From NCBI RefSeq assembly GCF_037042795.1, contig NC_089646.1, positions 72,519,401-72,583,400 on the forward strand: a stretch of DNA of 64,000 bases, written 5' to 3'. The notes beneath the pieces were generated by a model that searched no databases, had not been told where the DNA came from, and saw nothing but the letters and a program-made list of their open reading frames with translations. Shown here in pieces: positions 50,706-62,722 of this stretch. The stretch is from Molothrus aeneus (taxonomy: Eukaryota; Chordata; Aves; Passeriformes; Icteridae). Within the stretch, counting starts at the first letter, position 1. Each line of letters opens with the position of its first letter. A program made the position numbers and the translations under genes.

Positions 50706-51470
50706 CCCAGGTAAGTCCCAGCCCTTTAATGTATTTTATGCAATTGTTATTCTACAACCATATACAGCCCCATTAGCTTCAACCAGGATCCATCAGGGAC
50801 TCATTGCAAAACTAGGTCTTAAAGGCAGGCTGCCAAGAATGAATGGTTTAACTTCAGGGATGATGTTAAAATGATTTAGATTGACAGTTAAATTAAGTGA
50901 AACTACCTGTGTAGACACACACCAGTTTAGTATGCCCCTGTAATTTACAGTTTAAAACCCCAGGAGCACCCACACACCACCTCACAGGGACTTAGTACTG
51001 CAACATAACAGACTTTGTTTGCTAACAGCACTCAAGAGGCACATTCTAGCTGACAATTTCTGCCCACTTTGTGAATCAAGAAGTCTGCAGCATGACCTGT
51101 GCCTAATGATGTGTTTCTTTTCTTTACTAGGATGCTTTACCTATCTGTCTTGCCCTGTCTGCTCCTGCACTCTCTTATCACCTTGTACATCTGTGCAGGG
51201 GATGGACTGTTCATTTCTGACCACGTTTATTCTTTTCATGATCCCATTTGGTCTGCAAGAAATAAGTCAGCCTGTGAGTGCTGGCTTCTGAAATCTCACC
51301 AGAGATATTTTAACAGAATATATACTTTCCAAATCTTACATAAATGGAATAAAATAGCTTTTCCTGGCCTAGCAATCTTGCAATCTTATGCTTCATTCAG
51401 TAAACAGTCTTCCATACAGTGTAATATGAAAACTAAGTGGAGAGATCAGTGTTGACTCCAAGCCCCATGC
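50706..51470. other. Non-coding sequence, no gene supported
   Basis: Two overlapping forward frames (90 codons at 51,019-51,291 and 118 codons at 51,099-51,455) are hydrophobic and cysteine-rich in part. They have no signal-peptide arrangement, domain or clear splice context, and they use different registers over the same bases. I treat them as chance. Confidence 0.45.
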
Positions 51471-51492
51471 TTTTTTTTTTTTTTTTTTTTTT
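51471..51492 (+). repeat. T22 homopolymer
   Basis: Twenty-two consecutive T. On the minus strand it reads as a poly-A tract, but no retrogene or SINE body is visible on the side where one would lie (above 51,492). It is probably a simple repeat. Confidence 0.9.
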
Positions 51493-51737
51493 ACTGAGCT
51501 GTGAATAAGACCCAATAGCAGATAATTTTTTGCAGATATAACACAATGAACTGTTTATCAAATATTACTGTTCTCTGTTTTTTTTCTTCTGGATTTGGCA
51601 ATAAATTGCTGGTCCTTGATCTTGTGGTCCTTTATCTGTCACAAGCCTGTTCCAGCTTTACCCAATATCCATAAAGCCACACTATGGTCTGGTAGGTAGC
51701 TCTGTAATATCTGTAACTTGTAGATAGCCTAACTTGG

Positions 51738-51769
51738 GTTGTTTTTTGTTTTGTTTTGTTTTGTGTTTT
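51738..51769 (+). repeat. (TTTTG)n microsatellite
   Basis: Four to five TTTTG units preceded by a T run. Confidence 0.85.
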
Positions 51770-52163
51770 CCACTGTAAAAAAGGTTGGGCATTTTTGTGC
51801 TGTGTTCTCTAATGAATAGGACAAAATATATGGGCTAGACAGGGGGTTTTGTTTGCTTTCTTTTCTTTCACTTCTCCTTACCCCTCATAAAAACCCTTAC
51901 AGAAATTTTATGACATATTTCATGCTGATTAAAAAATATTTAGAAATATTTGAAAGTGAAGATAGTACATAAAAATTCAATGTTTCATACTGAACTCTGT
52001 TCATTCCTTCACTGGCATGTGTCTAAACCATTTAGACTCACAGTAAGAGTTCAGACTAACTAGAAGCATCAGCAAACATGTTTTTATAAAACAAAACAAA
52101 TAAAATAAACCTTAAAACACAGATAAATTGATGGATATGTTTTTCTTTTAATATAGATGCACA
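51770..52163. other. AT-rich non-coding sequence, no gene seen
   Basis: No recognisable content between the TTTTG repeat and the CR1 tail. Confidence 0.55.
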
Positions 52164-52290
52164 AGGCCAGGATGGGGCTCTGAGCGACCTGGTCTAATGG
52201 AAGATGTCCCTGTTCACTGCGGTGGGGTTGGAACTAGATGGTCTTCAAGGTCTATTTCAACCTAAACCATTTTATGGTTCTATTATATGA
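52164..52290 (+). mobile_element. CR1 LINE 3' end, 5'-truncated
   Basis: The stretch 'aggccaggatggggctctgagcgacctggtctaatggaagatgtccctg' continues into 'ggggttggaactagatggtcttcaaggt...tttcaacctaaaccattttatggttctattatatga'. This is the best-preserved CR1 3' UTR of the window, about 127 bases ending in the decayed ATTCTATG tail. It begins at the 'GGCC(T)GGATGGGGCTCTGAGCAACCTGGTC' block where many truncated avian CR1 copies start. No coding part remains. Confidence 0.93.
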
Positions 52291-52383
52291 TTTTTTCCCA
52301 TCATTTTTTGTCTCTTACTTCTCAATTTCTTTTGTTTTCTTTGATCTTCCATGTATACATTACTGCCCCTTATTTCTGGGGAG

Positions 52384-52521
52384 GTAATTGTACCCCAGAA
52401 ATTCTCAGGTAAACTGTCCTATGAAGAATGTAATAAAATGTCCACTACCTCCAAACTTTACACATCCTTCTATGTAAAACTGAACCCTGAAAAAAGGCTG
52501 GAACCTGTGGCTAAAGATAAG
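52384..52521 (+). other. Candidate exon upstream of a consensus splice donor, unidentified
   Basis: The donor AAG|GTGAGT at 52,522 is a perfect match to the vertebrate consensus. A forward frame is open through it from 52,351. If the acceptor is the AG at 52,382-52,383, the exon is 138 bases, or 46 complete codons (phase 0 to 0). The acceptor context (CCCCTTATTTCTGGGGAG) is mediocre. The peptide is hydrophilic with a basic C-terminus and is not recognised. It does not join in phase with the candidate at 48,445-48,649 by simple splicing. Chance is the likelier explanation. Confidence 0.13.
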
Positions 52522-55352
52522 GTGAGTTTTTTGCAGAACTAGAGTAAGTAAAAATTTGTTTCAGAATTACAATTGGCTCTAATATGTCTCTGATGGAAGA
52601 ACATGACTAAGCTAAATGAAAACTGTGTTAATTAAATTGTGCTAGTATTCAGTATTCAATTTTCATCCATTTATTTCTCTTAGGAATAGAGATTTGTGAT
52701 CTTCACACTTGCCATAAACACTTTTCAAGGTTTTGTTCTCTCTATCTGGTCTTAAAAGTCCCAACTTAAGGGACTATTTGCAGGTTCTCTGAGCTATATT
52801 AATAGGCTTGGAAACTACAATCTGATATAAAATTAAGAACATATTTAAGAACTTCTCTGAAAGAGAGCCAAAAATCCTGAAGCTGACAACAGTTTTTAAA
52901 TCAACAGTAATTAAACATTGTTGAGTCCATGAATGTTTATTTTAGTAAAATAATAAGAAACCATACATTAAATGAAGAAGAAACCACACAAAGAAGAAAA
53001 TATATATACAAACATATAAAAGCTTCTATACTCACAGTAGAAAAGGAATCTTTTGGGGGTATGAAAATCTGTGCAATCAAGAAAGGAAAGAAAAGCTGGT
53101 TTTAATCCAAATGCTTTATGCATTTTTGGTATCTATTGAATCAGCTTAGAAAAGCCCAGCAAATAACTCATGGTGTACAATTTGGAGCAAGGGATCAAAC
53201 ATCTTATGTTCTAAGCCTGTCTAATTTCAAATTTTTATTGACAGGAAAAGTACACAATGTTTATGTGCTGTATTCTTTCAGGAAAAAAAAAAAAAGGAAA
53301 GAGAAAAGAGAAGCATCACTCTAAACCCACTCACATCTCATCTCGTCAGTTGTAACCTGCATGAATGATAATAGGTATTCAAAGCTCTCTAGTTCTATGT
53401 GACAGTTCTTATAATGCAGTGCCAGATGTTTAAAATGTCTGCAATACCCAGAGGTTGCAGTGCAGTGACCTCCTTGGTCTCCCATTCAATGGAATTGGTT
53501 GGTAAATCTAAACATAATTGCAGTGCAATCCATTTTTAATATGCATGATTGCAATATAGAAAAAAAAACCCTACAAAATGTCCCCAAAACCCCTAAAAAA
53601 CTAATTATGTTAAATGAAATGTATTGTTTTCTCATTATAATAGATACTCTTTGGGTGTCTATTATTACTGCTCCCTAAGAATAGAGCAGGGAAGGAGCTT
53701 TGAGCATGTTTTGAGAGATGGAAGAACATCAAGTAATGTAACCTTTGTGCTTTTATTCCCACAAGCTGTGTAAACCACTGAGTCAAAATAAATATTTCTG
53801 AAAAAACAAAGCCTTTTTTTTTTTTGTTAAGCCTCTGCAACAGCACATTGGACATGTTCTTACTGTCCGGAGTCATTGGCAGACAGCTGGAAGAGCAGCA
53901 TTCTCCTTATCACATTTTACCAGCAAACTTGCTGTAATAATAGTATATCCTCGTTTTCAAAATTAATTTAGCAAGCATGCAGAATTAATGCACGGCCTTT
54001 TTCAAGACCCAAAGCCTGACCCAAACCAAAGAAAAAAATCCCCTTTATTCTTGATGCTAAAAATTCCTGCAAAATAAATAAACAGAGCACTCATCAGCCT
54101 GTGTAAATGGATGTGAAGCAAGCATGCAAGTATTTTAAGTTACATGGATTACACAACCAGTGTCACTGAAATGACAACATGAGAGCTGTCTGTTGCAAAC
54201 TGGAATGGTTTGTAATGACTATCAGGTTACTGTAGTTAGCTGTTCTGCCTGTGAAAGAGTAAATGCTGCATCTATTGCTGTCACGTCATTGTTATTAAAA
54301 GATATTACAGAGAAGAACTGCAGAGGCCTTCTTTTGATTCAATACTCATCACACAGAAAGCAAGTGACAGTGCATGTTACAGATGGCATTTCTGCCACCC
54401 CTACAGCCTGAACAGAGCAGAGATGAGGGGCTCTTCAGAGGAAGCAATGCAGGTATGTAAAACAGAGGAAGCCCGTAGATTAGCAGGTCAGGCCTGGTGC
54501 TCCCTAAACTGATTCTTCTCATCCTCCCTTTTCTCCAGAGAAATTCAGCAAATAATGACCAGTTCTGACCAAGCCTGCCCTCTTCCATGTGGAATACAAG
54601 GGGTTAATTTAACCTAGTGATGTTTCTCTTAAGCCCTGGTGACAAAGTTCCCATGACCACACTTCTGAAATGTTGCCCTTTCATTTTTCAAGGGCTCATA
54701 GTGCCTTTCACTGTGGGATTTTCATTTCAGTCCCAAACAAGGACAGTGTTCAGACCTTTTTCTTCCTCCCTAATTCAGTTTTATTTGGAATATGGTGACC
54801 AGAGGGGCTCAGGAGAAACCTGTCCCATCACCAGTGTCTGCCTTACTGCACACAGCAATCACAGATGACCACAAAACCTCCATCTTCAGACGATGGTGGC
54901 TTTCACTGAGCTGCCTTCCCCAGCTCACCTTCTTCCCTCAGTGACAGCAAAGCCAGCCTCAGAGCCTGCCCTCTCAGAACTGCCTTTACACACAATTTGG
55001 CAGGGCTGAGAGAAGCATTTTGCCTCCTTCTGCTGCTCAGAGACATCTAAAGTGCCTATCATTTTGCATGCAGAAACAGTCACTTATCCTTTCTCACTGC
55101 AAAGCCCAAGCCTGGACACTTCTCCAGGGTTTAGCAAATTCTGCTAAACTCACCAAGAAACCATGCTCTGATTGAGCTTCCTTACCCCAGGAGAAAATTA
55201 AAACCTCATTCTGTAGAAACTTTCCAAAAAAGCACAAATGCTTCATGCTTCTCAACCATCCCTTTTAGGATCAGGGCTTCATTTATCAGGTTCTTCCATT
55301 TCCAGAGCTGGCCATAATAATTTTGGCATGGACAGCTGCCCACTTAGGTTCA
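52522..55352. other. Non-coding sequence with a GC-richer part, no gene supported
   Basis: The stretch 54,390-55,220 is less AT-rich, with forward and reverse frames of up to 83 codons overlapping each other. No repeat or domain was identified. A-rich and T-rich runs lie at about 53,283-53,296 and 53,814-53,825. Confidence 0.45.
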
Positions 55353-55446
55353 GGGACAAGTTCACAAGTTTATAAGCAAATAACAAATCATGGAGGGACA
55401 AGTTCACAAGTTTATAAGCAAAAAACTAATCATGGAGAGACAAGTT
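55353..55446 (+). repeat. 42-bp tandem duplication (2.2 copies)
   Basis: The unit beginning GGGACAAGTTCACAAGTTTA occupies 55,353-55,394 and repeats at 55,395-55,436 with two differences, both in its A-rich second half. A third copy starts at 55,437 (GAGACAAGTT) and is lost after ten bases. The near-identity of the copies means a recent duplication. Confidence 0.92.
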
Positions 55447-56028
55447 TTGAGACACTTGTTGTGTAGATAAGATATTGTGAACACAATATGTGGATTACTC
55501 TAAAGGCAAATAATTTTACTTTGTAGAGTTACAAAGAGTCACGTTTTCATAAATCTGGAGCTATAAAATATGAAACAATGTTGCTTTTTACACCATTGAA
55601 CTATTTTGGAAAGCTGAAATTTGATGAAAAATGTGTTGGCTTGGTTTTGTTTTGTTTTTGGTTTGTTTTTTTTTTTTTTTTCAAATACATCAATAACATT
55701 CCATTTAATTTATATAGCCACAGCTGTCAGCTACCTCCAAACCCTCTTAGTGCAGTGATATGGAAACATTTTTACTGAAGACTTCTTAGGAATACCTTAG
55801 AGAGCTCACATTCATATCTATTTAAGTCAGCAGATGAATAGAATCTGCCTAACCTAATTGGGGGCAGAGGAAAAAAAATCAATAAAACAAGCTTTCCTCT
55901 TATCAGGTCTTATCCCATTTCTTGTGGGTTACCTCTTGTGCTGCGGCTTATTTAGAGGAAACCTTTGTTCAGAGTTTCATTTGTTCTGCTCATTCCATGG
56001 TCACATCCCTTGGTTTTAAAGTTCTCTT
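55447..56028. other. AT-rich non-coding sequence with T run
   Basis: A TTTTG/T-rich stretch ends in a run of 16 T at about 55,666-55,681. Nothing gene-like. Confidence 0.55.
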
Positions 56029-56049
56029 TCTCTCTCTCTCTCTCTCTCT
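56029..56049 (+). repeat. (TC)n microsatellite
   Basis: About ten CT units, preceded by GTTCTCTTT. Confidence 0.92.
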
Positions 56050-59000
56050 AATAATTAAGGAGTAGTATATGGAAATAAAACATTATGGAAGACATCCACC
56101 TGGCAAACACATTTTCATAAAATGTTTTTTCAGAATGGGAAAAATGTTAACTTTTAGTTAATTAAAGCACATGAGAGGAAATTCAACATAAAATTTTTTT
56201 TTTTTTTCAATATTGATACTAAATATGTTTTCCTTTATCTTATCCTGCCTAGGGTAGCATATCTCCCTAGTGACATTCAGAGTAAATGAAGATTCATAGA
56301 AGCAAACAGGATTCATCATCCAAGGAGGCCACCTTTTTCACAAGAGAGGAAGAAGTGTCTTGGCTTTGGTTTGGATAACAATGGTTCCCTGCATTATAAA
56401 GTTTCTGGAATGATTCCACTAGATACAAGTTACCTCACCCTGCAACAGAAGGCAGGGATTTAGTTCTCTGAAGTTTCCATTGGATCTGAAGGAGACTATC
56501 AGCTTCTGCACTACCACGTGGCTTCTCTAGCTTTCTCCTGACATTATTATTCTGGATCTTGTACAAATCAAACTGCTACAGCAGCTTCTTTTGAGACATT
56601 GCCTTTGTGAGTCTCCCTGAATGAAGCTAGAAGTCATATAAATGGCATTTTGAAGTATCTGTATGAAGTATCCCAGTTTTGAGTCATCCTGCTGCAGTTT
56701 TGAGTATGCAACAACAACCTCATCATCTTCAACTACAGCAACAGAAAGGAGCACACTGCACTTGAACGAACCTGCAGATGAGATTCTAGGATAATGACAG
56801 AAAAAGCAGAAAGAGCAGTATTCACCAGCCCTTTCTTCCCCAAGCCAGATCTGTGATTTGGGAGGGAAAAGAAAGAAAAAAATCAGAGGTCTCAAAGAGC
56901 ACAATCTTTGATCATCACAGTCTTATAGTCAGAGGTGTTGCAACACAATATAATGCTGTACAGAGACATTGCTTTGAGGAAATATCTGATAGATTCAGGA
57001 AAGTATGTGTAAGTGATGACAAAAATGTGTCTGGTTTGCTATTTTGAACTAGACTGAGACTAGACTGCTGGTATTCCAAGACTGGTGATATGCTTGCTGT
57101 TGTAGATACTAATCCCCAAGAAAGCAAGGACTTTCACTGTGGATGAAACAGCAAGTCATTGTCTAAATGCTCCCAGTTTTCTGTCTTGCAGTGGAGTATC
57201 GAAGCTTCAGTGCATTTTTATTGCTGGGGGAAATAAAATTAAATATTGTAAAAAAAAAAAGAAAAGGAAAATAAAATATCTCTGTTCTTGTGCATGGTTG
57301 AGGGAGAAAACTTGGCTAAATGGCTTCAGGCTGTAGTGCTATCAATTTTATGAATGAAGTGGAACAATCATTTTTCTTAGACCTGTTACACATTTAATTA
57401 CAAAGACACTTATTTGTAGGCTTTTTTTCCATCTTCAAAAAAGGGACTATTACATTCATTCAAAGTTTTACAAAAGAAGCTATAAAACTGATATAATAAA
57501 AATAATAATCTCTTTTGTTCCTATTAGGGGAAAGTGTGATGATTAATTGTGTCTAATTTATCCCCTAATGTGTTGCCATGATACAACTGTCCTTATCTCC
57601 ACCTTTTTTTTTAACTTCAAATGCATAAAAAATTATAGAGAATGAGTTACAATGTAGTTTTTGCAATGATATTTCCTACATTTGACGAAAAGGCCCCCTC
57701 TGCCTGATTTTTTTCTATCATTTGTTGCTAAGAAAAATCATACAGGTATTTAGGAAAGAAAATCATATAATAAAATAATCAATACTGTGTGAATCTTACA
57801 GACTTTCTCCCTAATTTAGAAAATGGGGTATATTACAAACTGCAATTTATTTCTGTGCCTATTTTTAAGAGTGCTCATACATTACTATAATTCCTAGGGC
57901 AGGATAGTTAAAAGGGCCTAAAGATAATATGACAATGAGATTTCTGATAGAGCTGCACTGTGAATACCCATGGGCAATTGCTTAGAAGCTATCTGAAATT
58001 ACCTGTTTTTATAACAATTTCATTGTTTTTATGCTGGTCTGGATTCTGCACGTTCATGACATCAGACTTCATGGCACTGTTAACACTGCTAATTCTTCTA
58101 AAGATTTGGCTGCTTAAAATTACTTGTTCATACTATCTGTATAATGAATTGTCCTCTTCAAGGTGATAAATTATTTATTAGTCTAATGAACAAATCAATC
58201 AATGGAACCGGATAACTGGAACACACAGCTTTTGGCAAAGTAAGGTCTGCATGTTTACATTTATCACAGAAAAGTCTTGACTTTGATGCAGACCTTTCAG
58301 GGGTGTTTATTAATCATGATCTCATTACAGTTTTGGTAGACTAATAGCTTTTTATTAGTCAGAATGGTTTCTGATGATGTAGTGCTGTTGTCCTAAAAAT
58401 ACAGATCAATTTACACTATTTAACCTACAAAATTGTTCAAAGGTAGCTTATTTCTAACACTGTGCTTTATATTAAAACAAATCAAGATTAATAACTTCAG
58501 TCAGAGGGATTTCAGAGCAGGTGTCTATGAAATGTCCTGGCTCTCAGGTCCTGAACTCAAAGCAGTTCATGGGTCAGCTGCAGCACACAGTAGTAACTCA
58601 CAGCAGAATTGAAAGTATTACTTAGTATCAGGTCAAATACTTTTGGAATATGGCAGGGAGCCTCTAACTGCAGAAACATACATATTGAGTACATTAAGCA
58701 TATTTTAGTGTTTTTTAGTGAGAGATTTGGGATTTAGACTAGAATGTACTCTGAAACTAAACTAAATGCACAGGTTATGAAGGGTGAAATGGCACGTACT
58801 GTAACTTATCAGAATAATAAGTGTTAATTAGTTCCTGAACCATTCCTCTACGACTTATTCACATCATAGTTGACAGGAACTTGTTAAAATGGCCTATAAT
58901 GAAAGGAGTGAATTCAGATCAATGTAAGAATGTAGTCACACAATTGCCATTAAATCACTGAGTGTTGTCTGATAAAATTTCTTTTATCTGTTTTGGATCT

Positions 59001-60789
59001 CTGCAACCAATAAGCGCCATGTTTCTTTTTGCTTTTTTGGGTTGTTTTTTTGGTGAGAAAAAATTACTGTAAAATGCCAGTTTGTACTGCTATGGCAGAA
59101 GATGATCAGGAAAGTGAAATGTATTTGAGGGAAATGTTCGAATGTCAAACTTTTAATCTGCTTTATATCAAATATTCAGCATAAAGCAGTTGTAGCATGA
59201 AATTAAATTATCAGACTGGTTAACTGTGAGGCCATATATTAGACAACTGAAACTAGTCATGTTAACAGACACAACTTTTTCAGTGTTTGCATTTAGCAGT
59301 AAAATTACTTGGTTTAGCAAAATTGCCTTAGCAAATAAACTGAGACACACTTAGCTGTACATACAATTAATTGCAAACATTATTATTAGTGATTAGAAAT
59401 TGCAGCCTTCATCATCAATTCATCTTGGTGGCACATGTTATTGATGATGAAATGCTGCTGATATATACCTAGTTTTGACCTGTATTTAGATGAATATATG
59501 GAGCAATATGTTTTCTTCATGACATCTTACTGCTGGTGTTGAAATCAAATTTAAGTTTTAAGTTTGAATCAGGACATCTAATGAGAGTTCATGGGCAAAG
59601 CTCTATCAACATGAGAAATGTGGGCATAAAGCATTGATCAATGAACTATTCCCTCTTGAAAAACTAAATGCTTTAATCCTGAGGCAGAATATGCACTTTG
59701 TGTTGGTCTCATGCATATAAATAGCCACTTTTGAGTCCCAGTTTAATCTGAGTGAAACCGTCTCCACATAATTTTAAATGTGAAAGTTTCCCACTGCTCC
59801 CTTCCCCACTTCAGTGTGATCAATGGGAAAATGACTTGAGGGGAAGAAGGATCTGACCTACAAATTCAACTAAGCAAGTTCTTGGTTGCTTGGTATCAGG
59901 CATAAGATACCATTTTTATATTATTTTTATTTTAAACCAGTGGTTCAAGTGAACATGTAAACACATTTCTGCAACCTTTGAGCACTAAAGTAAAGGAGGA
60001 CTAAATCCTTATGTCTACTGGTAATTTAGAGATAGGTTATAAGCAAAATTTCACTTCTCTCCAAACTTTTGCTCTCTCTTTTACCTGATGCTTCTGGGTA
60101 GATGTATATCTTTGTCTGACTTCCAATAAATTCTTCATTTTGGTGTAACTACCCTCAGAATTACAAAGAATACTACACTTATCATCACTGCTGTGTTATA
60201 AGTGCTGATAAAGTCAAGAATGAGTTGTGGATTTTCTTGATAGATATGCAAAGGTGTTTGAAAAAAAAATGAAAGATCTCTTTTATAAGACTTGGACTTG
60301 AAGAGCTCACATTCATGTGGACATATAGTGGAAGAGAAACAGCAGGGGAAAGTATTTGTGTGGTTTTGTTTTTTGAGGGTTTTTTGTTTTAAACAGGGAA
60401 TCTGTGTTAACTTGCCTGACTCACAGTTTATGGCAGATAGGACAAAGTAAACACCTTTACTTGAAACTCTGTCGTCTCATTTTTAAATTGCCTGCTTTTG
60501 TGTCATTTGGGTTTTCAGCTACATGTAGTTTCCATTCACTCTAGCTGAAAGTGCTTGAAGTGGTGATGCCTTCTGAGAATCCAACACCTCCAAAAATCAG
60601 GCTGACAGTGTAGAATTGCTGACTGCAGCATTAACATTTTATTTTCCAGTACCTGTGCACCACAGTCCATATTCACTTTAGATAGTGACAGTGCCTTTGA
60701 AATCCTGACACAAGGCACCATACTGCACTTTAGCCTTTTATTATCTCATGCTACAGTCGCTCTATCCAATTAACATGCACATTCTGTGC
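56050..60789. other. AT-rich non-coding sequence, no gene supported
   Basis: The 125-codon minus-strand frame at 56,527-56,904 has runs of serine, cysteine and phenylalanine and no domain. It overlaps forward frames and is judged chance. A hairpin with 8-bp arms (GACTAATA at 58,339-58,346, TATTAGTC at 58,353-58,360) lies in an AT-rich stretch rich in TAAT words. No transposon was recognised. Confidence 0.5.
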
Positions 60790-60856
60790 AGGCTACATGA
60801 CGATCCTTGTGGGTCCCTTCCAAATCAGGATATTCCACGATTCTATGGTTCTGTGG
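60790..60856 (+). mobile_element. CR1 LINE 3' end, 5'-truncated (variant tail)
   Basis: The stretch 'ggctacatgacgatccttgtgggtcccttccaaatcaggatattccacgattctatggttctgtg' matches the CR1 subfamily whose end reads 'gatccttgtgggtcccttccaactcaggatattctatgattctatg'. It differs from the tails at 22,090 and 52,164 ('gatctttaaggtccc'), so at least two CR1 lineages contributed. Only about 67 bases are evident. Confidence 0.88.
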
Positions 60857-61454
60857 GTAGAAAAAGGATTAAATAAGAGGACACAGGAAGGGTGGGAAAA
60901 GAACCAGCCATATTCTCATGTCAACCAAATTCTGGAATTCACCATTCACCATATATACCAAATAGTATAAGTGTAAAAACTACTAATTTATACTAGCAAA
61001 TACTACGTTTCCTGATACTTATTCTGCTTTTTTTCCCTTTCTACTCTTTCAGTAAAGCACTCTGGTTTATGTGCTGCTGAGGCTTTCAATACGCTTATAC
61101 AGCAAAACTGAATAAAATGGACTTTAAAGGATTTGTTTTCCCCCTCTCAGCCTCCACCATCTTTGCAGTATCAAAGTATTGTGGGTTTTTCCCAAGTAAT
61201 AAGTAGCTCCTTTTTCTCTGGTGCTAATAACTCTCTTAGTAGTTCTCCTGTGTTTAAACTTGATGCCTACAGAAACACATGCCCCTTTTCTGGAAGTGTT
61301 TCAGAATATCAAACATAACCTGGTCTGAAGCAGAATAGCTAGTGAAGTGTAACTCAGAATTACGGATACTGAAGTATTCTAAGTTGCCAGTTAACTTGAA
61401 TTTTATTATAGAACATGTTAAATTTTTACATTAATATCTGAGTCTATTTTGGAG
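60857..61454. other. AT-rich non-coding sequence, no gene seen
   Basis: Only a 61-codon frame, without recognisable content. Confidence 0.55.
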
Positions 61455-61535
61455 GAAGGCGAGTATCCGGTATTCCCTTCACAAATGGAGAACCTGAGAC
61501 ACTGACATCTCTTTTTCAAGCTAGAAAAGAAAGCA
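61455..61535 (-). repeat. MIR-like SINE remnant, reverse orientation
   Basis: The stretch 'gtatccggtattcccttcacaaatggagaacctgagacactgac' resembles the reverse complement of the MIR core, 'tattatccccattttacagatggggaaactgaggcacagag'. The following 'tttttcaagctag' may be what remains of 'gacttgcccaaggtcacacagctag'. Confidence 0.5.
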
Positions 61536-62610
61536 CAGTTGCTCAGTTTCTCTATTCATGCCTTGGTGCCCTGATCATGGAACAACACTGAAAAATCAGT
61601 TCACTCCTTCTGGATATACAGCATCTTGAAGACTTAAAAAAGAAAAAAAAAATTATGTTCTCACTGAGAGCCTCATCTCTGTAGTGACTTAGCTGAAATT
61701 GAATATATTAGCAGCAACTTGTCCAACAGTGAAATGCAACCAGCGTTTCAATCAAACATGACCTTCCTTTAACCATGCAACAAAAAACATTTTGAAGTGT
61801 GCTTATGAGGATGGACATACAGCCAGCTGACAAGGAAAAGCATGTTATTGAGTTACAGCTTTTTGGAGCTGGAAAGGGAAAGTAAAGGAAAATGCAGAAG
61901 AAAACTGGTCTTTTATGTGGTTCTACTGGATTAGTTGGCTGCAGTGTTGCTTAGAAATGCTGAGACCATGGAGATAGGTTCATGACACCAATGAAAATGT
62001 ATATGAGGTGCCTATAATTAAATCAGACATCTGTTAAGCAGTGGTATTGAACTACACATAAGCCAATATATGCACTGCCATAATTCTGCTTAAGTACTAT
62101 CCTGCTGAAAGTATTCAGCAATTAAGAAGCTACTAACTTCAGACTGGAGAAAAAAAACCCCATGTTTTTGGTAAGGTTGTTATTTTTAAAGTTGTAAACT
62201 GGAAGACTAAAAATTACAAAAGTACATGAATATTTGTTGGCTCAAGTTTTAATACATAATGATTTAGGTATAATATTCTACGTTGCAATGGAATATCACA
62301 GATGCTTATCTATGTACATATTATTATAATCAATATTTTGCTTAAAATTACATGCTGCTAGAATAATCAGAATGAAGTTGGTCCATGGGGTTATTTCTCC
62401 CCAAGTGGAGATCTTGGCAATTCCATTTGAAATTTATGAGGTTCCCATTAGCCCATTTTTCCACCTTACTTACATCCTCATTTCGTATCTCACAAACCTG
62501 ACTCTAAAACATGTTGGAAGCTATGCTGAAAACATTTCTTAAGCAAGTTGCTAAAGTATATAGGCAGAGAGCCACCTCTAGTCCCAAATCCCATGAGTGT
62601 GATAGAAATA
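61536..62610. other. AT-rich non-coding sequence, no gene seen
   Basis: A short A-rich run lies just after the MIR remnant, at about 61,636-61,651. Nothing else was recognised. Confidence 0.5.
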
Positions 62611-62722
62611 TGGATGGGAGCCTGAACAACCATGATATAGCCAAGGGTAGCCCTGACTGTGGCAGCAAGGTTGGAACTATGATATCCTTAATGTCTCCCA
62701 ACCCAAATAATTCTCTGATTCT
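62611..62722 (+). mobile_element. CR1 LINE 3' end, older copy
   Basis: The stretch 'tggatgggagcctgaacaaccatgatatagccaagggtagccctgactgtggcagcaaggttggaactatgatatccttaatgtctcccaacccaaataattctctgattct' follows the CR1 3' UTR in order. It has counterparts of 'ggacggggctctgagcaacctggtct', 'gtccctgcccatggcag', 'ggttggaactagatgatctttaaggtcccttccaaccc' and 'attctatgattct'. It is more diverged than the copy at 52,164. It accounts for part of the 94-codon forward frame here, which is therefore not a gene. Confidence 0.78.

Noticed and set aside
51099..51455. 118-codon hydrophobic forward frame
   Set aside because: It shares its bases with a 90-codon frame in a different register and shows no domain or membrane-protein arrangement.
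51471..51492. T22 run as the poly-A tail of a minus-strand retrocopy
   Set aside because: No gene-derived or SINE body is visible next to it and no flanking duplication was seen.
56527..56904. 125-codon minus-strand frame
   Set aside because: Biased composition with serine and cysteine runs, no domain, no splice or promoter support, and overlapping forward frames.
59130..59150. TGTTCGAATG resembling a tRNA T-loop
   Set aside because: No acceptor stem, D-arm or anticodon arm can be folded around it.
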